The position numbers were made by a program, and so were the translations under genes. Below are positions 10,088-23,522 of a stretch of DNA of 64,000 bases, piece by piece. The stretch is taken from contig CM074129.1 in NCBI GenBank assembly GCA_037178625.1, forward strand, positions 806,001-870,000. Direction: 5' to 3'. Under the pieces are notes generated by a model. The model worked only from the letters and a program-made list of their open reading frames with translations, made no database searches and was not told the origin of the DNA. Source of the stretch: Skeletonema tropicum (taxonomy: Eukaryota; Bacillariophyta; Thalassiosirophyceae; Thalassiosirales; Thalassiosiraceae). How positions within the stretch are numbered: position 1 is the first letter of the stretch; each line of letters starts with the position of its first letter.

Positions 10088-11109
10088 GAAGGTACTAGTT
10101 CCTACGCAGATTGAATACGCTAGAAGATCCTGCATGCCGCCGTTCTCACGTGCCTCTAGACATAAGGAGACGAATGAGCAAGTACTGCCAAGAACAACAA
10201 TAATAATCTAATGCATTAACTATTTCTACTCTTCCTACACCTGCTTGCACTCTCTGGTTCAGGATTGAGGCTTTCATGGCCAACTAATTCCTCATCTGCT
10301 TGCACCTTCTTTTGTAAACTTGTGCATCAGAAATGCTTACAATATATACATTCATATTACACTACACAACCTTCTCTGCTGACACAGAGCCTCAAGCCGG
10401 CTCAAATAGAGCTTTCTCTATGTGTCATTGCCGATGTTTTTCATAGTACATGCTGATTGTTGTGTGTGGACAGATTTTGGACGGAGATGTGCCCTCTTTC
10501 ATTAGCGACAAAGCAACTTGCATACGCGAACGACGCAGCCACCAACGACCACAAAAACCCATCCTGTGACGGAGCAGATCAGTATGAACGATTATATGAG
10601 TAAATATACTGCGAGAAGAGACGGTAGCTTTACCCAACGTATCTTATATGGTTGATGTCGAGCGACGTCAAAAAGCATCATCACGTGTTGAGTGTTTATT
10701 CGAGATCGACAGCGCTTGAAAAGGTACCATATTGGCGGCAACATCACACATGTTCTCCGTGTATTTTGGTTCGGTTGCATGCCAATCGTCGATGGTGTAG
10801 CAGCAGTCGACGTGAGAGTTGTGGTGCCAGCACACAAAAAGTGATGTCTGTGCATTATTTGCGTAAATACGGTGGTTACACGAGAGTGCTGTCTTCAGAA
10901 TTTGATCCGTAGGAGAGTCTTGAGAGAGGAGATAATCTTTTATCATTCGTCCAGCACTTCCCACTTGTTTGTTGCCTCTCGTCGGCGCAGAAGTGTCATC
11001 ATCATCTTGCTTGTGTGTTCGGTGATGGTGATTTCACGATGAAAGGGCTTAGAGTATTTCACTACACGATAAGTTGAATTATGAGTTACACTTTTGGTCA
11101 AAATTTCCA
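10088..11109. other. Intergenic, no feature seen
   Basis: No ORF here has recognisable protein features. Short open frames on both strands (for example 10668-10964 minus) overlap one another and look like chance. Confidence 0.45.
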
Positions 11110-11129
11110 CATTATGCCCGTCTCACATG

Positions 11130-11646
11130 CTACCGCGATGAAAAAATCGCACCACCGAAAAATCGCACCAAAATTTTTTTGCTAGCTTTCTACGCGCAAA
11201 ACACACATCGACTGAAACTAGTGCCTCACTACACTCAACGTCGACCCTCTACCTATCTGCACCGACCATAAGTTGATAGTACATGTTATTACCTTTCGAT
11301 TAAGCCTCTGGGAGTCATCATATGCATCATACTTGCATTACAGTGGCTGCATAGGTGCTCATATACGCATGCGTCATACATAGAATCACTATATTTACCA
11401 GGTGAAATAGGCCATTTTGGACCGATGCTTGCTATTGATTTAATAGTTATATAGCGGTCAACTAATTAATAATTGTATTCGAATATACTTCCTCAAGGAT
11501 TTCTGGTTGTCAGTTTGGGTTCAACATATTAATAGGTGCGCTCTATGGAGAGCATACTCACATGGTTGTTTCGTGTTTTGTGCGGTGTTGCCTAGCTTTG
11601 AAAAATCGCACCAAAATTTTTTGGTGCGATTTTCTCATCGCGGTAG
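11130..11646. mobile_element. 517-bp non-autonomous TIR element, CTAC family, CATG target duplication
   Basis: The element starts CTACCGCGATGA and ends with the reverse complement TCATCGCGGTAG. The TIRs match for ~29 bp with one mismatch, continuing into AAAATCGCACCA. Both sides are flanked by CATG (11126-11129 and 11647-11650). The right end also contains a subterminal hairpin, AAAATCGCACCA...GGTGCGATTTT (about 11604-11634). No coding capacity is seen. The pre-insertion sequence is preserved at 8247-8281. The same end structure recurs at 59194-60615. Confidence 0.85.
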
Positions 11647-11723
11647 CATGTGAAGACGACTCCAGCACATTCAGAAAAATAATATTCGTGCCTATTTCTT
11701 TTCTGACACGCTCTGCATTTCAT

Positions 11724-13696
11724 CTATACGCCGTTCTCCCTCTCGCCTAGTTCTAGAGTCGATGCAGAAGCTGCATTGCCCGATGGCTGCGGATTGGTCG
11801 AGGGCGGGGGGGGGGAACCCTGCGAGCTTTGAACCTGGAGCGGCAGAGCTGCCTGCTGCCTTGCCTGATGAGACGGATCCAATTGGATCTGTGATTGCTG
11901 CTGCCCGAAAGATTGATTGGTAAGAGTTAGATTTAGAGATGGAGCCAGCAACTGCTGCACATGTTCCAGCACGAGACTGTGTTGCAATTGATCCAATTGT
12001 TGTGCTCCCTGTGGTGTTGCGCTGATTATCCCCACGCTAATATTTGGGTGTTGTTGTAAATTACTCAATAAGCTGCTGAGCAGAAGCACGTTTGATGATG
12101 GATCCGATTGTTGTCGCAGGTTTGGCAAAATATTCACATGAGCTTCTGGCTCAGATTGGAGAGTCGTCGAGTAGTTTGAAGATAATGCCCCATTGCCATT
12201 GGGAATCATGCCATTTGGCGGCAACAGCCCTTGAGAAGCCGAGGATGGAGCAGAAACCGATAGAGTCGTTCGTAGTGAATCAGATGGGAGAACATGAACA
12301 TTCTGTTGGTTCGAAAGATGCTGAAGAAGAATTTCTTGCTGCTGTAGCTGTTGCTGAATCAGCTGCTGTTGTTGCTGTGCCTGAGCCATTAGTTGTTGAT
12401 GAGTCAATCCTTCAAGTGAAGCAGACTGAATCGCAGTTTGTTCGTGAAGTAACTGTCCCAACAGAAGCTGTCCCAGATCAGATGGGAGCACATGAATATT
12501 CTGTTGGTTCGAAAGATGCTGAAGAAGAGTCAGTTGCTGCTGTAGCTGTAGCTGTTGTTCCTGAATCAGCTGCTGTTGCTGCTGCGCCTGAGCCAACAGT
12601 TCAGATGGGAGCACATACTGCTGGTTCGAAAGATGCTGAAGAATATTGACTTGCAGCTGTAGCTGTTGCTGAATCAGCTGCAGTTGTTGCTGTGCCTCTG
12701 CCAACAGATGTTGATGAGTCAATCCTTCAAGTGAAGCAGACTGAATCGCAGTTTGTGCGTGATGTAGCTGTCCCAACAGAAGCTGGGCCAGATCAGATTG
12801 ATGTAGCTCCTGCTGCACAGCCTGAGTCAGAACGTGGACCAATCCATTTTGACTCACATTTTGATCGATGGAGGATGTTGGCAGGGTGCTGGTGCCGACA
12901 GCACTGTTTTGATTCAACTGTGGAAGAAATTGAAGTTGCTGATGAAGATTATTGGCATTGGAATTGGGATTGCCAACAGGCACACGAGGCATTTCATCTG
13001 CCGACGAATCAGTACAATCATTCTTCGTTGTAGACGAACGTGTTGTATTTTGTGTCTTTCTTGCTGCTGGACCACGAGAAGCGAGTCCATGACGTGGGGC
13101 AGACGACAATGATGATGAAGGATTGCCATCAAAGCGATTATTCGAGCTCTGCAAATGATGTTGATGTTGAATAGGCAGTCGATCAGCGTGGTGCAATTGC
13201 AATGAAGCCGCTACCACATTATTACCATCATTATCCTGTGAGTTTTGTCGTTCCGATATTCGTCGGGAGCGCCGCCGTTCCTCTCTCCTACGCTCTGATA
13301 TATCCTCACCTCTAATGGCATATGCCATCGCTTGGGCTGCTCTATCGGCCGCATCTTTCCTCGACAGCTCGTTCCATTGGCCGGTTTCAGAACACTTCTT
13401 GAGAAATCGGCCAGGTGGATCCATCGAGTGGATTGCTTCAACGATGGCCTTGGAGATGTCCATCTTTTGCCTCTTCGTGCCAGCCATATAGGCATCCTTT
13501 GGCATACATACATTGTGAATAGACGACGGTTATGGTTATGATAAACAACTTCAATTGGAAGACGAGGAGAATGAAGTTGAGGCTCACTTACCTTTTGCTC
13601 ATCGAGCAACCTTCGAAAGTGTTCATTGCCAGGATGTTGGTTGAACGAAGGTCCTCGGCCCGACAACACATCGTTATCATTTGGTCTTATTGCCAT
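11724..13696 (-). CDS. DUF6824-like domain protein with Gln-rich tandem repeats, 625 aa (two exons)
   Basis: Exons are complement(13592..13696) and complement(11724..13496), with a 95-bp intron (GTAAGT...AAAG) in phase 0. Exon 1 (35 aa) carries VLSGRG...HPGNEHFRRL; exon 2 continues DAYMAGTKRQKMDISKAIVE, then DPPGRFLKKC and a basic helix ending near residue 100. Together this is the ~90-residue DUF6824 layout common in diatom putative regulatory proteins; the function is unknown. Exon 2 residues after ~200 are Gln/Leu/His-rich, with about three tandem copies of a ~50-residue unit (SASLEGLTHQ, then Gln-rich, then ILQHLSNQQ and LPSE/D), a possible coiled or activation-type region. GTAAGT at about 13748 may mark a 5'UTR intron. 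Plus-strand frames at 12092-13033 are its antisense. Confidence 0.8.
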
Positions 13697-13699
13697 GTT

Positions 13700-15085
13700 A
13701 TTTGCTTTGTTCAAAGTTAAAGTAAGAGTAAGGCTCGCTTGACTTACCAGAATGGAGCGAGAAGGTAGCAATAGCAGTGTTGTGTTGAAGAGAGGAATAA
13801 TGCACAGAGTAATGCTCAGGAACCAATGGCTCTCGTTCTCAAGTAAAAACCATGGGCTATGTATGGTTGGTACGTAGGAAACTTGTAAAAGCACCTTTTA
13901 GTACATATGCGTGAAGATACTCGGAAACTACATGAAATTTGTAGTTCAATGGTGTTTTGACCTCGGGTTAGAGCCTATTGCATCATTGAACACTATCACA
14001 CCAAAGTTTGCTACTCTTAGTTCCCTAGTAATTATGCAGATATTGCCAATTTTGGTGAGGTAGGAAACTGATTAGGCTGAGGCCAATATTGTGAGTATAA
14101 ACTATAGATTGATTATTTTCTGATAGAAGAAGACATGCTGAATCGATTGCAAAAGAGAGCGGTCGCTCAAATTGCTCCGATAACATGCTAAACGCTCCTG
14201 CCAATATAGTGATTTTTTGGACGCCATGATTACTAGCACTTTTGTTAGTAATATTTTTTTTGGCTCCCGCCACTCTCTGGTACATACAATAGCGTTAACC
14301 TTTTTGTAGCATGTCCATACGGCTACTTTTCCTTCTTTCCCAGGTAAGTACTCCTAACTACTAAAAGTTATCCTTTGCTGAGTATTGAATTGAACATTGA
14401 AGTATTGCAACTTCAATGGGCCATTGTTTTTACCAACTCTCAGTGTATTTTTTGCCCTCAACCACGTCGTGTGATTGCTTGCAGTGGACAAGGCAGGAGC
14501 CATCGCTCACGATCAGCTGACTCGAATGAGCGTTCTCGCTTCAATTTCAGATTTTTCGATTCATTCGATTTTCTCTCGCTCCGTTTTAAAATTTCCGGGC
14601 CCAATCTCGAGACCTACACGGAGTGAAAGGAAAGATATATGCGTGTTATGACTACGACTCGCTTATAGCATTATGTCTAAACCTCTGGACGATTGGAACT
14701 TGCATTCCAAAGAATGTGTGCAAATACATTCCTCGCTTCCTTTGAGTAGATGGATGCTTGTGAGTATGAATCTTTCGTAATGGATCCTTCTTCGACTAAC
14801 AGAAAAACATTTGAGAAGAGTAAATGTGCCGCAGTCAAAGTCATTCGCCGTCCAACTAACCTTCAATTATCCAAGAATCTAACCACTCCATCAAGTTCTT
14901 GGCTGGATGCGCCTCCTCTACTCATCCCCAAGATATCTAGGTGCAGCATTGTGTACAGTACACTCCCCCTTCTCGCCTTGCGAATCCCAAAGAGATACAT
15001 TCCTTGCAATCAAGTTGATGCGCATTGTAAGCCAGTGGGTGTTCGTGTGATTGATTGCCTTTTCAATTCGTTTTATCAATAATAC
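13700..15085. other. Intergenic, no supported gene
   Basis: This contains the presumed promoter of the DUF6824 gene. A 110-codon plus-strand frame at 14750-15082 has no recognisable motif and no close homologue in the window. I leave it uncalled. Confidence 0.4.
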
Positions 15086-15640
15086 CAATTCGATTGAAGA
15101 CACAGAATCCACTGCAGATATCGGACGCTGCTGTAGCACGTAATGAGATGACGATTACACACTCCCAATTGTAGCCGCTCGAGTCACCATGGGGCCAAAG
15201 TTGTTAGTATGGGGTAGTAGCATCTTGTTTGGCCTATGGTGACTCGAGCGGCCTGCCACGCGTTGATGTCGCAGGAGTGTCCATAAGAGAAGAGCATATC
15301 CGTCCTATTGCTTTCCTTTTCCAACAAAATAAGAGCAACGCCCATCCTTAAGGGGGAAAACTCGCATGGCTCCATCTATCTTCGGCAATTGCGTCTCGGC
15401 AAGGAGGTGTAGCAATTTCAATTCGATTGAAGACGCAGAAGCCACATGCAGACATACAACACATGATGTGCTCACGACGACACTGCTGCGGGCGGACACG
15501 TACTAGAATGACGATTACACACTCCCAATTGTAGCCGCTCGAGTCACCGTGGGGCCAAAGTTGTTCGTATGGGGTAGTAGTATCATGTTTGGCCCATGGT
15601 GACTCGAGCGCGCGGCTGGCCACGGCGTTGATGTCGCAGG
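15086..15640. repeat. Two tandem repeats each containing a perfect-looking cruciform
   Basis: Copy 1 (15086-15275) and copy 2 (15419-15640) share CAATTCGATTGAAGAC, GACGATTACACACTCCCAAT, the hairpin block and GTTGATGTCGCAGG. The hairpin in copy 1 pairs CCGCTCGAGTCACCATGG and neighbours (15175-15199) with 15228-15251. Copy 2 pairs 15535-15559 with 15588-15610. The loops are about 28 bases. The hairpin cores are exactly 360 bp apart. Confidence 0.8.
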
Positions 15641-15775
15641 GGTCCCATTTAGCTAGTAGTCCCTCTAGTTAATATTTTTATTTTAAAGGTCTCGTGCGAA
15701 AATTCTTCATTTCGAGAAAAGATGAAATTGAAGCGCGCCGGTCAGCTGATCGTGAGATCGATCCAGGGTATATAC

Positions 15776-16385
15776 CCTTGGGCTGTGGTCTGTGGTGGAA
15801 TCTGGATGCGACTGTTCTCAGGGTAGCTCTCAGTCGACTCAAGAGTCGTCTCAGCCCCCCCCAAAAGCGAAGGCGTATCCACGATTCTTTTCTTGTTTGC
15901 AATACCAGTGATACGTAGTTTACCGTAGCACAGAAATAACCTAAAGCCCCACACACTCAGCAATCCTTGATCAGTGCAAAGAGCGAGCGCGGGATGCCTG
16001 CAGACATGGTCAACTCTGTGCTGTACTCTAGCTCTAGTCTAACGTTGAAGGTGCGTCCCATGCCATGCTGGAAGATTTCCTGAGCTGGGTGGCTGCCTGC
16101 GGGAGGTGGCACTGATCGGAGACGGAGAATGAAGATTCACCGAGACCAACTCTCCCTCACCTTCCCTGAGTATCCATCTCCCCGACTCGGAGAACTCACA
16201 CTAGACTATGGATTGCTCTTAGTGGACGCTCAAAATACTTTCGATAACTCAATCGATGTTAAGTACGCTGTGGGCTGTGAGAAGCCTTCCACCGATGCCC
16301 CTAAATGGCGAAGATATCTTCAAACCGCTATCGCCACAGCCTTTGTTTTGTGAGGAATGAAATGGGTGAGGACCCTATCACTACC
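15776..16385 (+). pseudogene. Decayed reverse-transcriptase fragment, plus-strand copy
   Basis: Translated pieces in shifting frames read CKERARDAC..GQLCA, VEGASHAML, LLLVDAQNTFD and VRNEMGEDP. LLLVDAQNTFD resembles the RT motif A block (L.VDA.NAFN) seen in retroelement polymerases of algae. Stops and frame changes show it is dead. It is homologous to the inverted relic at 19400-20420; a ~135-bp insertion (about 15823-15958) is specific to this copy. Family assignment (non-LTR or other RT lineage) is not settled. Confidence 0.6.
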
Positions 16386-16545
16386 ATCAGCGGGGATTGA
16401 ATGTTTTGTCATGTGATGTGGAGGAACTGTTGATGACGTTATAATAATCGATAGAGCTTAATTCATTAATAATTGATGCGTTGTTTTGAGATAATCTCAT
16501 CAACCATGCCATGCTTGCTGTATCCCCAATAAATCTCATCTCCCT

Positions 16546-18442
<1,897 letters not shown>

Positions 18443-18739
18443 GGTGATGGCTGCCTAGCTATCATATCCTGCTGATTGATTCTATCGACACGGAAGATGG
18501 AAGTTATCGAAGTGAGTTGAGGAGGGTTCCCGCAAAAAGTGACGGACAGACTCCATCTGGCAGCCTTCTGCCTTCTGTGTCTCCTGTCTCCTTGAGATTG
18601 GATGTGTAGGCGGATCTTTGGCCATTTTGAGACAGGCATCTTGCAAAGCGGCACCACCCACCACCACGGCTTCGCTTTTTGAATCAAGAGCTCAAGCATC
18701 AGCATCAAGCAGCCACCATGGCATGAGCATGAACCATGA

Positions 18740-19320
18740 CACTATCGGCCGTATCTTGTCTCCTACGCGGCCAATAAGGACGAAGAGTGTCGTTTTGGAA
18801 AGCTCTCATCGTGCTCTATCGATTAGGCGTATAATCAACTCGATTGGAGGACTTTTGTTCAATCGATCCGGTCAAAAACAGGTCAAGAAAGTCATCAGTA
18901 GGGTCAGATCCGGCTCTGGAGCCAGATTTTCACATCCGAATTCAAATTTTGACCAAAATGAAAATCAACAACATGACCACCGTTGGAAAGCTCTCTTCAA
19001 GCTCTATCGATTGGTACCATTATTGCTACCGAAATATCAAAATAACAATCAGTGCTCGGGCAAAGCCCTCGCGAAAAAGCGACCACTTGAATAGCGTTAT
19101 CATGATGGGTTGATTGCCGATTGTCTGAAAAAAGCGACCACCTGAACCTTCAATGCAATAAGATCCAAGTACTACTCACTGCTCGGCCTCCCTATCGGTC
19201 GCCCTCGCCCTCATCATCAGGTCATTGGAAAGCTCTTTTCAAGCCGAATCGATTAGTACCATCATTACTATCAAAATAACAACATAATAATCACTGCTCG
19301 GCCTCCTGCGTCGCCCTCGC
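18740..19320. repeat. Three degenerate copies of a GGAAAGCTCT...ATCGATT repeat
   Basis: Blocks at about 18780-18890, 18960-19085 and 19190-19320 share TTGGAAAGCTCT, TCAAG/CATCG, CTATCGATT and, in the last two, GGTACCAT..TTACTA..AAATAACAA..ATCA.TGCTCGG. The first block is also present in reverse complement at 40905-41045 and more distantly near 26490-26560. Located just upstream of MAP2. The 158-codon plus frame at 18618-19094 crosses two copies and is not credible as a gene. Confidence 0.7.
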
Positions 19321-19341
19321 GAATAATACAGAAGCATCGAT

Positions 19342-19393
19342 ATATGTAACAGAAATTTTAAAGTACGTCTGGTGGGCCCTCAAGAGGCGACAT
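19342..19393. repeat. 52-bp dispersed repeat, copy 1
   Basis: Identical over 52 bases to 26155-26206 in the same orientation (starts ATATGTAACAGAAATTTTAA, ends GGGCCCTCAAGAGGCGACAT). A more diverged copy with insertions lies near 51622-51660. It sits at the edge of the RT relic at 19400-20420 and may be part of that retroelement's end. Confidence 0.85.
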
Positions 19394-19399
19394 CACTTA

Positions 19400-20420
19400 C
19401 GATGTTTCATTCAGGATAGTGTCCAAATGCAAATGAACGCCTTTCTCCTTTTAAAGCTGATACACAGTGTAGCGAGTATAGCGCTTTCAGATGCACGTAC
19501 CGACGCTCCCTAGAGATCATCAGTATCAGGGTTGAAGGAGCCCCAGGAACTTTCCTCCTCAACCATTCAGCTAGAGGGGCACCATTCAGAGCGATGCCAT
19601 AGCCCAAAGGCACAGGAGACAGCACCCCCGCGTGATGCCCTCTTTACACGAAATGATGGTAGGGTCCTCTCACCCATTTCATTCCGCACAAAACAAAGAG
19701 ACTATGGTGGCAATAGTGGTTAGAGTTAGAAGGTATCTTCGCAATGAGGGGCATCGGTGAAGGCTTCCCACATCCCACAGTATACTATATACCGACAGTA
19801 TACTATATACCGATTGAATTCATTGAAAGCCTTTCGAGCATCCACTAGACTAAGAGCAATCCATAGCCACTCCCTGGCAGGGCACATAAAAGAATGGGTG
19901 TGCCCTGCTCCCTGGGACTGGGATGTATTGTGAGTTTCTCCGAGTCAGGGAGGTTGGGATACAGGGAAGGGTGGGGGAGTTGGTCAGTGTCAGTGCTCGT
20001 CTCCACAGTTGAGGCATCCACTACACTGGTAGCTCCCGAGCTTCAATTTGGCCGGAAGCTTCAGTCACACTATTACCATCATCATCATCTCCAATGTGTC
20101 TCGTCTTATCTTCTCCATCATCACTATCAATCTCCATCTCCATTCTCCGGATCGGTGCCACTTCCCGCATGTTCAGCCACCCAGTCAGCTCAGGAAATAC
20201 TTCCAGCATGACATTGGACGCACCTTCAATGCTAGACTCTCTAGCTCTAACACAGACACAGAGTTGACCATTTGCAGGCATCACGCGCTCGCTCTTTGCA
20301 CTGAGAGATCAAGGATAACTCCTGAGAACAGTCGCATCCAGATTTTACCACAGCCCAAGGGGCACACACCTGGCTCCTTGTCCACTGCAACCAATCGCGG
20401 GTGTGGATAGCAAGAGATCT
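19400..20420 (-). pseudogene. Decayed reverse-transcriptase fragment, minus-strand copy
   Basis: In order on the minus strand, fragments read GQLCVCVRA, IEGASNVML, then CKEGITRG and LGYGIALNGAPLAEWLRR in different frames. The last two resemble the RT block (R)EGVTQG.PLA...YGI. Its order and DNA match the relic at 15776-16385 in inverted orientation, but it extends further 3'. Frame changes and stops make it a pseudogene. Two TA-rich 19-base repeats (about 19782-19820) interrupt it. Confidence 0.6.
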
Positions 20421-20893
20421 TGCAAGCTCTATCTCTACTTAGATATATAGAGAGCGAGAGCGAGAAGATATGTACTATAGTATAAGTAGCTTGTAGCTTG
20501 TTAACCCCATAGCCATAGCCATACTTAAGTAGCGAGCAGCGAGCAGCGGCTTAAAGCGTTGGCGAATTCCAGCTCAGATCAAATTAAGTCCTCTATGTAG
20601 AAGATAAATCGCGTCTCAAGACACCAGTCTCAGGCACGAAAACCGGTATCTAATCTACTGAAAGCCTCTCCGCGCTGCGACTCACGCACTTTCTGTGTCT
20701 CCTTGATTATTTCACCTGCAGTCGGTACTACATTTTACCTATCGAACAAGAGACAGTAAATTCACTGTGATTTGTGTGGGTAAGGTTGTGGCTCGGGCCT
20801 GTTTGTGACCTCATTTGCTCATAATTTCACTTTTCCATTCTTTCTGAGTATTCTACAACCACTTCCCTCAATACAAATCATTACGACAACAAC

Positions 20894-21406
20894 ATGACCT
20901 CAACAAGGAACGCCGACACTGCTAAAGCCGCCTTCAATGGAGAGTACGTTGCCACTTTCACCGTCCCAACGAAAGGTGCGGCATCAATCGACGGAACTCC
21001 GAAGACGAAGAGAATGATCGACACAAGAAATCTCAGCGGAGAAGATCTCAAAGCCCTCAAGATAAAAGATCCTTTCCTATACTACTCTATTCCCACCGTA
21101 CGAAATACAGCCCTTCGAGGCAGCGCAGAGAACGCTGACGTGAGGACTCAGCGTAATCAGGAGCCTGCCCGCAGTCGACGTGCCTCGCGTCCTTCTCAGT
21201 CTCAGGTCGAGTCATCTTCGTCGGCCATGGTAGAAAGGAAGAGCTGTATTTCTTTCGAATGTCATTCAGATTTGCTCTTGGAAGACTTGATGTTGATGGA
21301 CGATGCAGAACTATTTGGGAATGGGGACAGGTTTGATCTCGTTACCGAGACATTGTTTGATTTTGATCAGCTGTTTCTCCGTCACAAACGACAGCAGCAG
21401 CAGTAG
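20894..21406 (+). CDS. Small acidic family protein, copy A, 170 aa
   Basis: Founding member here of a family with six loci in this window. Two motifs define it: DPFLYYS (residues ~58-64) and ERKSCISFECHSDLLLEDLM (~113-132). Between them is a Ser/Arg/Gln-rich linker, and after them an acidic/hydrophobic tail (DDAELFGNGDRFDL...FDFDQLF). The Ser/Arg-Lys followed by hydrophobic-acidic pattern resembles a short linear or dimerisation element, but no named domain is known to me. ATG context AACATGAC; the ~120 bp before the ATG is conserved with copy B, which supports a shared promoter. No signal peptide, so probably nuclear or cytosolic. A Gln tail (QQQQ) comes from a CAG run. Confidence 0.7.
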   Translation: MTSTRNADTAKAAFNGEYVATFTVPTKGAASIDGTPKTKRMIDTRNLSGEDLKALKIKDPFLYYSIPTVRNTALRGSAENADVRTQRNQEPARSRRASRPSQSQVESSSSAMVERKSCISFECHSDLLLEDLMLMDDAELFGNGDRFDLVTETLFDFDQLFLRHKRQQQQ

Positions 21407-21599
21407 CTGTGCAAAACCAATACTGTGTCACAAGTTTGTATGAGTCTAGAGTTAGTAATCGATCGATTTGCAACGCACCATTTTTCAGAAGTGAAAGTCC
21501 GAATTTTACTGTATAGAGTAAGGATTAAACTTCTTAGTGAGATATTCTTAGATTTAGATCTTGTACATGACTTCAAACTTTAGTGAAGCTTCCACCCCC

Positions 21600-22690
21600 T
21601 CGACCTTGGAATTGGAACGATTCGAGGCCCAGTGACTTCAAGAAGTGCAGCGTGTACGCACAGTGTACAAGTGTATAGAAATAGAAGCGTGTAAATGAAG
21701 CTTATGGACCTCGACCATGTACACGGTGTTTACACGCTTGATTCTCTAGAACACGCTACGTACACGCTACATCAAAATTTCGTCCTTTCTTTGTCTTTGT
21801 TTCTTCATCGAATCTACAATGTAAAATCCCACGATCTCGGTCAAACTAGATTGTGATACTATATTGATCAACCCATCCATAGAAGCTGACTGCAGCTGAG
21901 GCTGAGCTTTAGTCCTCTTCAATGCACGTCCAATCGGCGACCTATATAATCTCCAGAGTAAAATGTACATAAACTTAGTCAGAACAAAAGAACGAAGCAC
22001 AGGTACTGTAAATAATAGCGTCAGTAAAAGGGGGTGCGTGCAGCCACTCGTCCAATACGACTTTTCTGGACTTGATTAGATAAGTACAATGATATGAGGT
22101 ATGCTAAAAGAGAGGTAACCTCAACACTCCTTCTCGAAGCATGAACCGCCGTCAAGCTGTTCGTACGTTGCTATTTAATATGCGCTGCTTGCTCACGCTT
22201 ACATTTTTACGGTCCTGCTTTTGGGAACCAGCATTATCAATGAAGAGAGAACAGCATCGGACACTGTCACTGTGCAGGCAGCTGGCGGCCGATGGACCAA
22301 GAGGTTAGGCATACTTTAAAAGCGAATCACCGTCAACGTCCACAAGTATAGAGAAGGTCTTCTCTTCTGGTATTCCCTTGCTCAAACCATTCAGCAACCG
22401 AAAGAATTTCTGCGCACTCCAACTCTATCAAGTCAACAGCGGCAACCGAGAGGTGGTCTTCTGCACTAGCACTACCGAACTCAATCCAGTCAACAACAAC
22501 AACTGAGGTATACGATCTTCTGCACTAACAATCAAGTTGGGTACAACAGATGTCTCTGACTTGTCAAGCCGTCAATTCTCTCAAGTTCATTGCTTGAATT
22601 CTGTGGGTAACATTTCCTTTTCATGTCCCTACGAAATGCTCGAACTAAGACACAATCAATTAACTAGGCAAATTATAGCACAATAAGAAT
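21600..22690. other. Spacer inside duplication unit A
   Basis: No gene seen. It includes a GTGTAC-rich patch (21640-21765) with an 11-base inverted repeat AAGCGTGTAAA/TTTACACGCTT, and the ~500 bp that unit B lacks. Confidence 0.4.
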
Positions 22691-22988
22691 TAAAGCAAAT
22701 GTTCATTTATTTTGTCAATACAGTTCTACAATTATTTCACAACGAATCTTCTCCAGCGAGTATTTCAAGATGTATGATGTGGCTTTGTGCGAGACGTGTT
22801 TAAGATACAAGAATCAGCGTGATAGTGTCTTTCTCTTGTTCTTTGATGGGTGATAGTGATAGTTTCTTTCTCTTGTTCTTTTATGGCGGTGAATGAGCAA
22901 TCGATGACCTCTAGATATGTCGAGGACTTTTCCTTGCAAGGGTCACGATTGCATGCATTAGCTGGTGCTAGAGGCGAGCAAAGGCCCA

Positions 22989-23522
22989 TTATCGTGGGCG
23001 ACGAGCAATAGGGCGACGGAGAGCAGGAGGGTGCTGGAGCTGAGACTGCTGCTGACGTCCTAGACTTGGAAATAGAGGCAACATCTTGGAGGACGAGTTG
23101 TGGTCGCCATTGTCGTTTCCTTCTTGTTTTTCTTCTTGAGAGTGAGAGGGACGTGGACGCTTCAACAGATTGATCACCGGAGGGGTGACCATCACATCAA
23201 AGGATAAGGTTGGCATGGGCATAGGAGAGCTGGAACTGTTGCGTTCCAATTGCTCGTCGGACAAGTCACTGTCACTCTCACCGTCGTTCCAGGTAGGTTC
23301 GGTGCTCATATTATTTTGCTCATTACGATGTCGACAGCCATGTGTACACTTGCATGAACGACGAGGCTTGAGGAAAAAGTTATGCCTTGGAGACTCTTCT
23401 GCATCGAAGGAAGTCAGAACATCATCATCATCGTTGTCATTTTTTGTTGGTGTACAAAGAATGAAGGGAATGTCGCCATCCTTGCTGTCGATCTTGGTCT
23501 CGTCTAGACTGTTGTTGCTCAT
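22989..23522 (-). CDS. Hypothetical disordered protein, 177 aa
   Basis: I start it at the ATG at 23522 (MSNNSLDETK); the frame stays open upstream, but the first ~35 codons there have 5'UTR-like composition. It is Ser/Asp/Asn-rich and acidic in its first half, with a Cys/His cluster (CKCTHGCRHR, residues ~59-68) that could bind a metal ion, and a C-terminal half ending in a basic stretch (RRPIARRPR). It lies between the two units of the segmental duplication on the opposite strand and has no copy in unit B. No domain recognised. Nuclear location would fit. Confidence 0.5.
   Translation of the reverse strand: MSNNSLDETKIDSKDGDIPFILCTPTKNDNDDDDVLTSFDAEESPRHNFFLKPRRSCKCTHGCRHRNEQNNMSTEPTWNDGESDSDLSDEQLERNSSSSPMPMPTLSFDVMVTPPVINLLKRPRPSHSQEEKQEGNDNGDHNSSSKMLPLFPSLGRQQQSQLQHPPALRRPIARRPR

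Larger units (their letters stand above)
20590..22880. repeat. Segmental duplication, unit A
   Basis: Unit A shares long blocks with unit B (about 23685-25430): AGATAAATCGCGTCTCA... before the gene, the whole gene and ~170 bp after it, a middle block (TTCTGCGCACTCCAACTC, 22410 against 24985), and an end block (CAAATGTTCATTTATTTTGT, 22697 against 25277, running to CAGCGTGATAGTG). The offset is ~3094 at the gene but 2580 at the end, so A carries ~500 bp more (mostly 21600-22330) or B lost it. Confidence 0.9.

Noticed and set aside
11860..11925. CTGATGAGACGG...CCGAAAG string suggesting a ribozyme core
   Set aside because: It lies inside conserved coding sequence of the DUF6824-like gene and lacks closing stems.
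12092..13033. Plus-strand ORFs of 185 and 113 aa with repeated DAEEE/VAVAE patterns
   Set aside because: They are the antisense of the Gln-rich repeats of the spliced DUF6824-like gene on the minus strand.
18618..19094. 158-aa plus-strand ORF upstream of MAP2
   Set aside because: It runs through two copies of a dispersed repeat, overlaps the MAP2 promoter on the other strand and has no protein motif.
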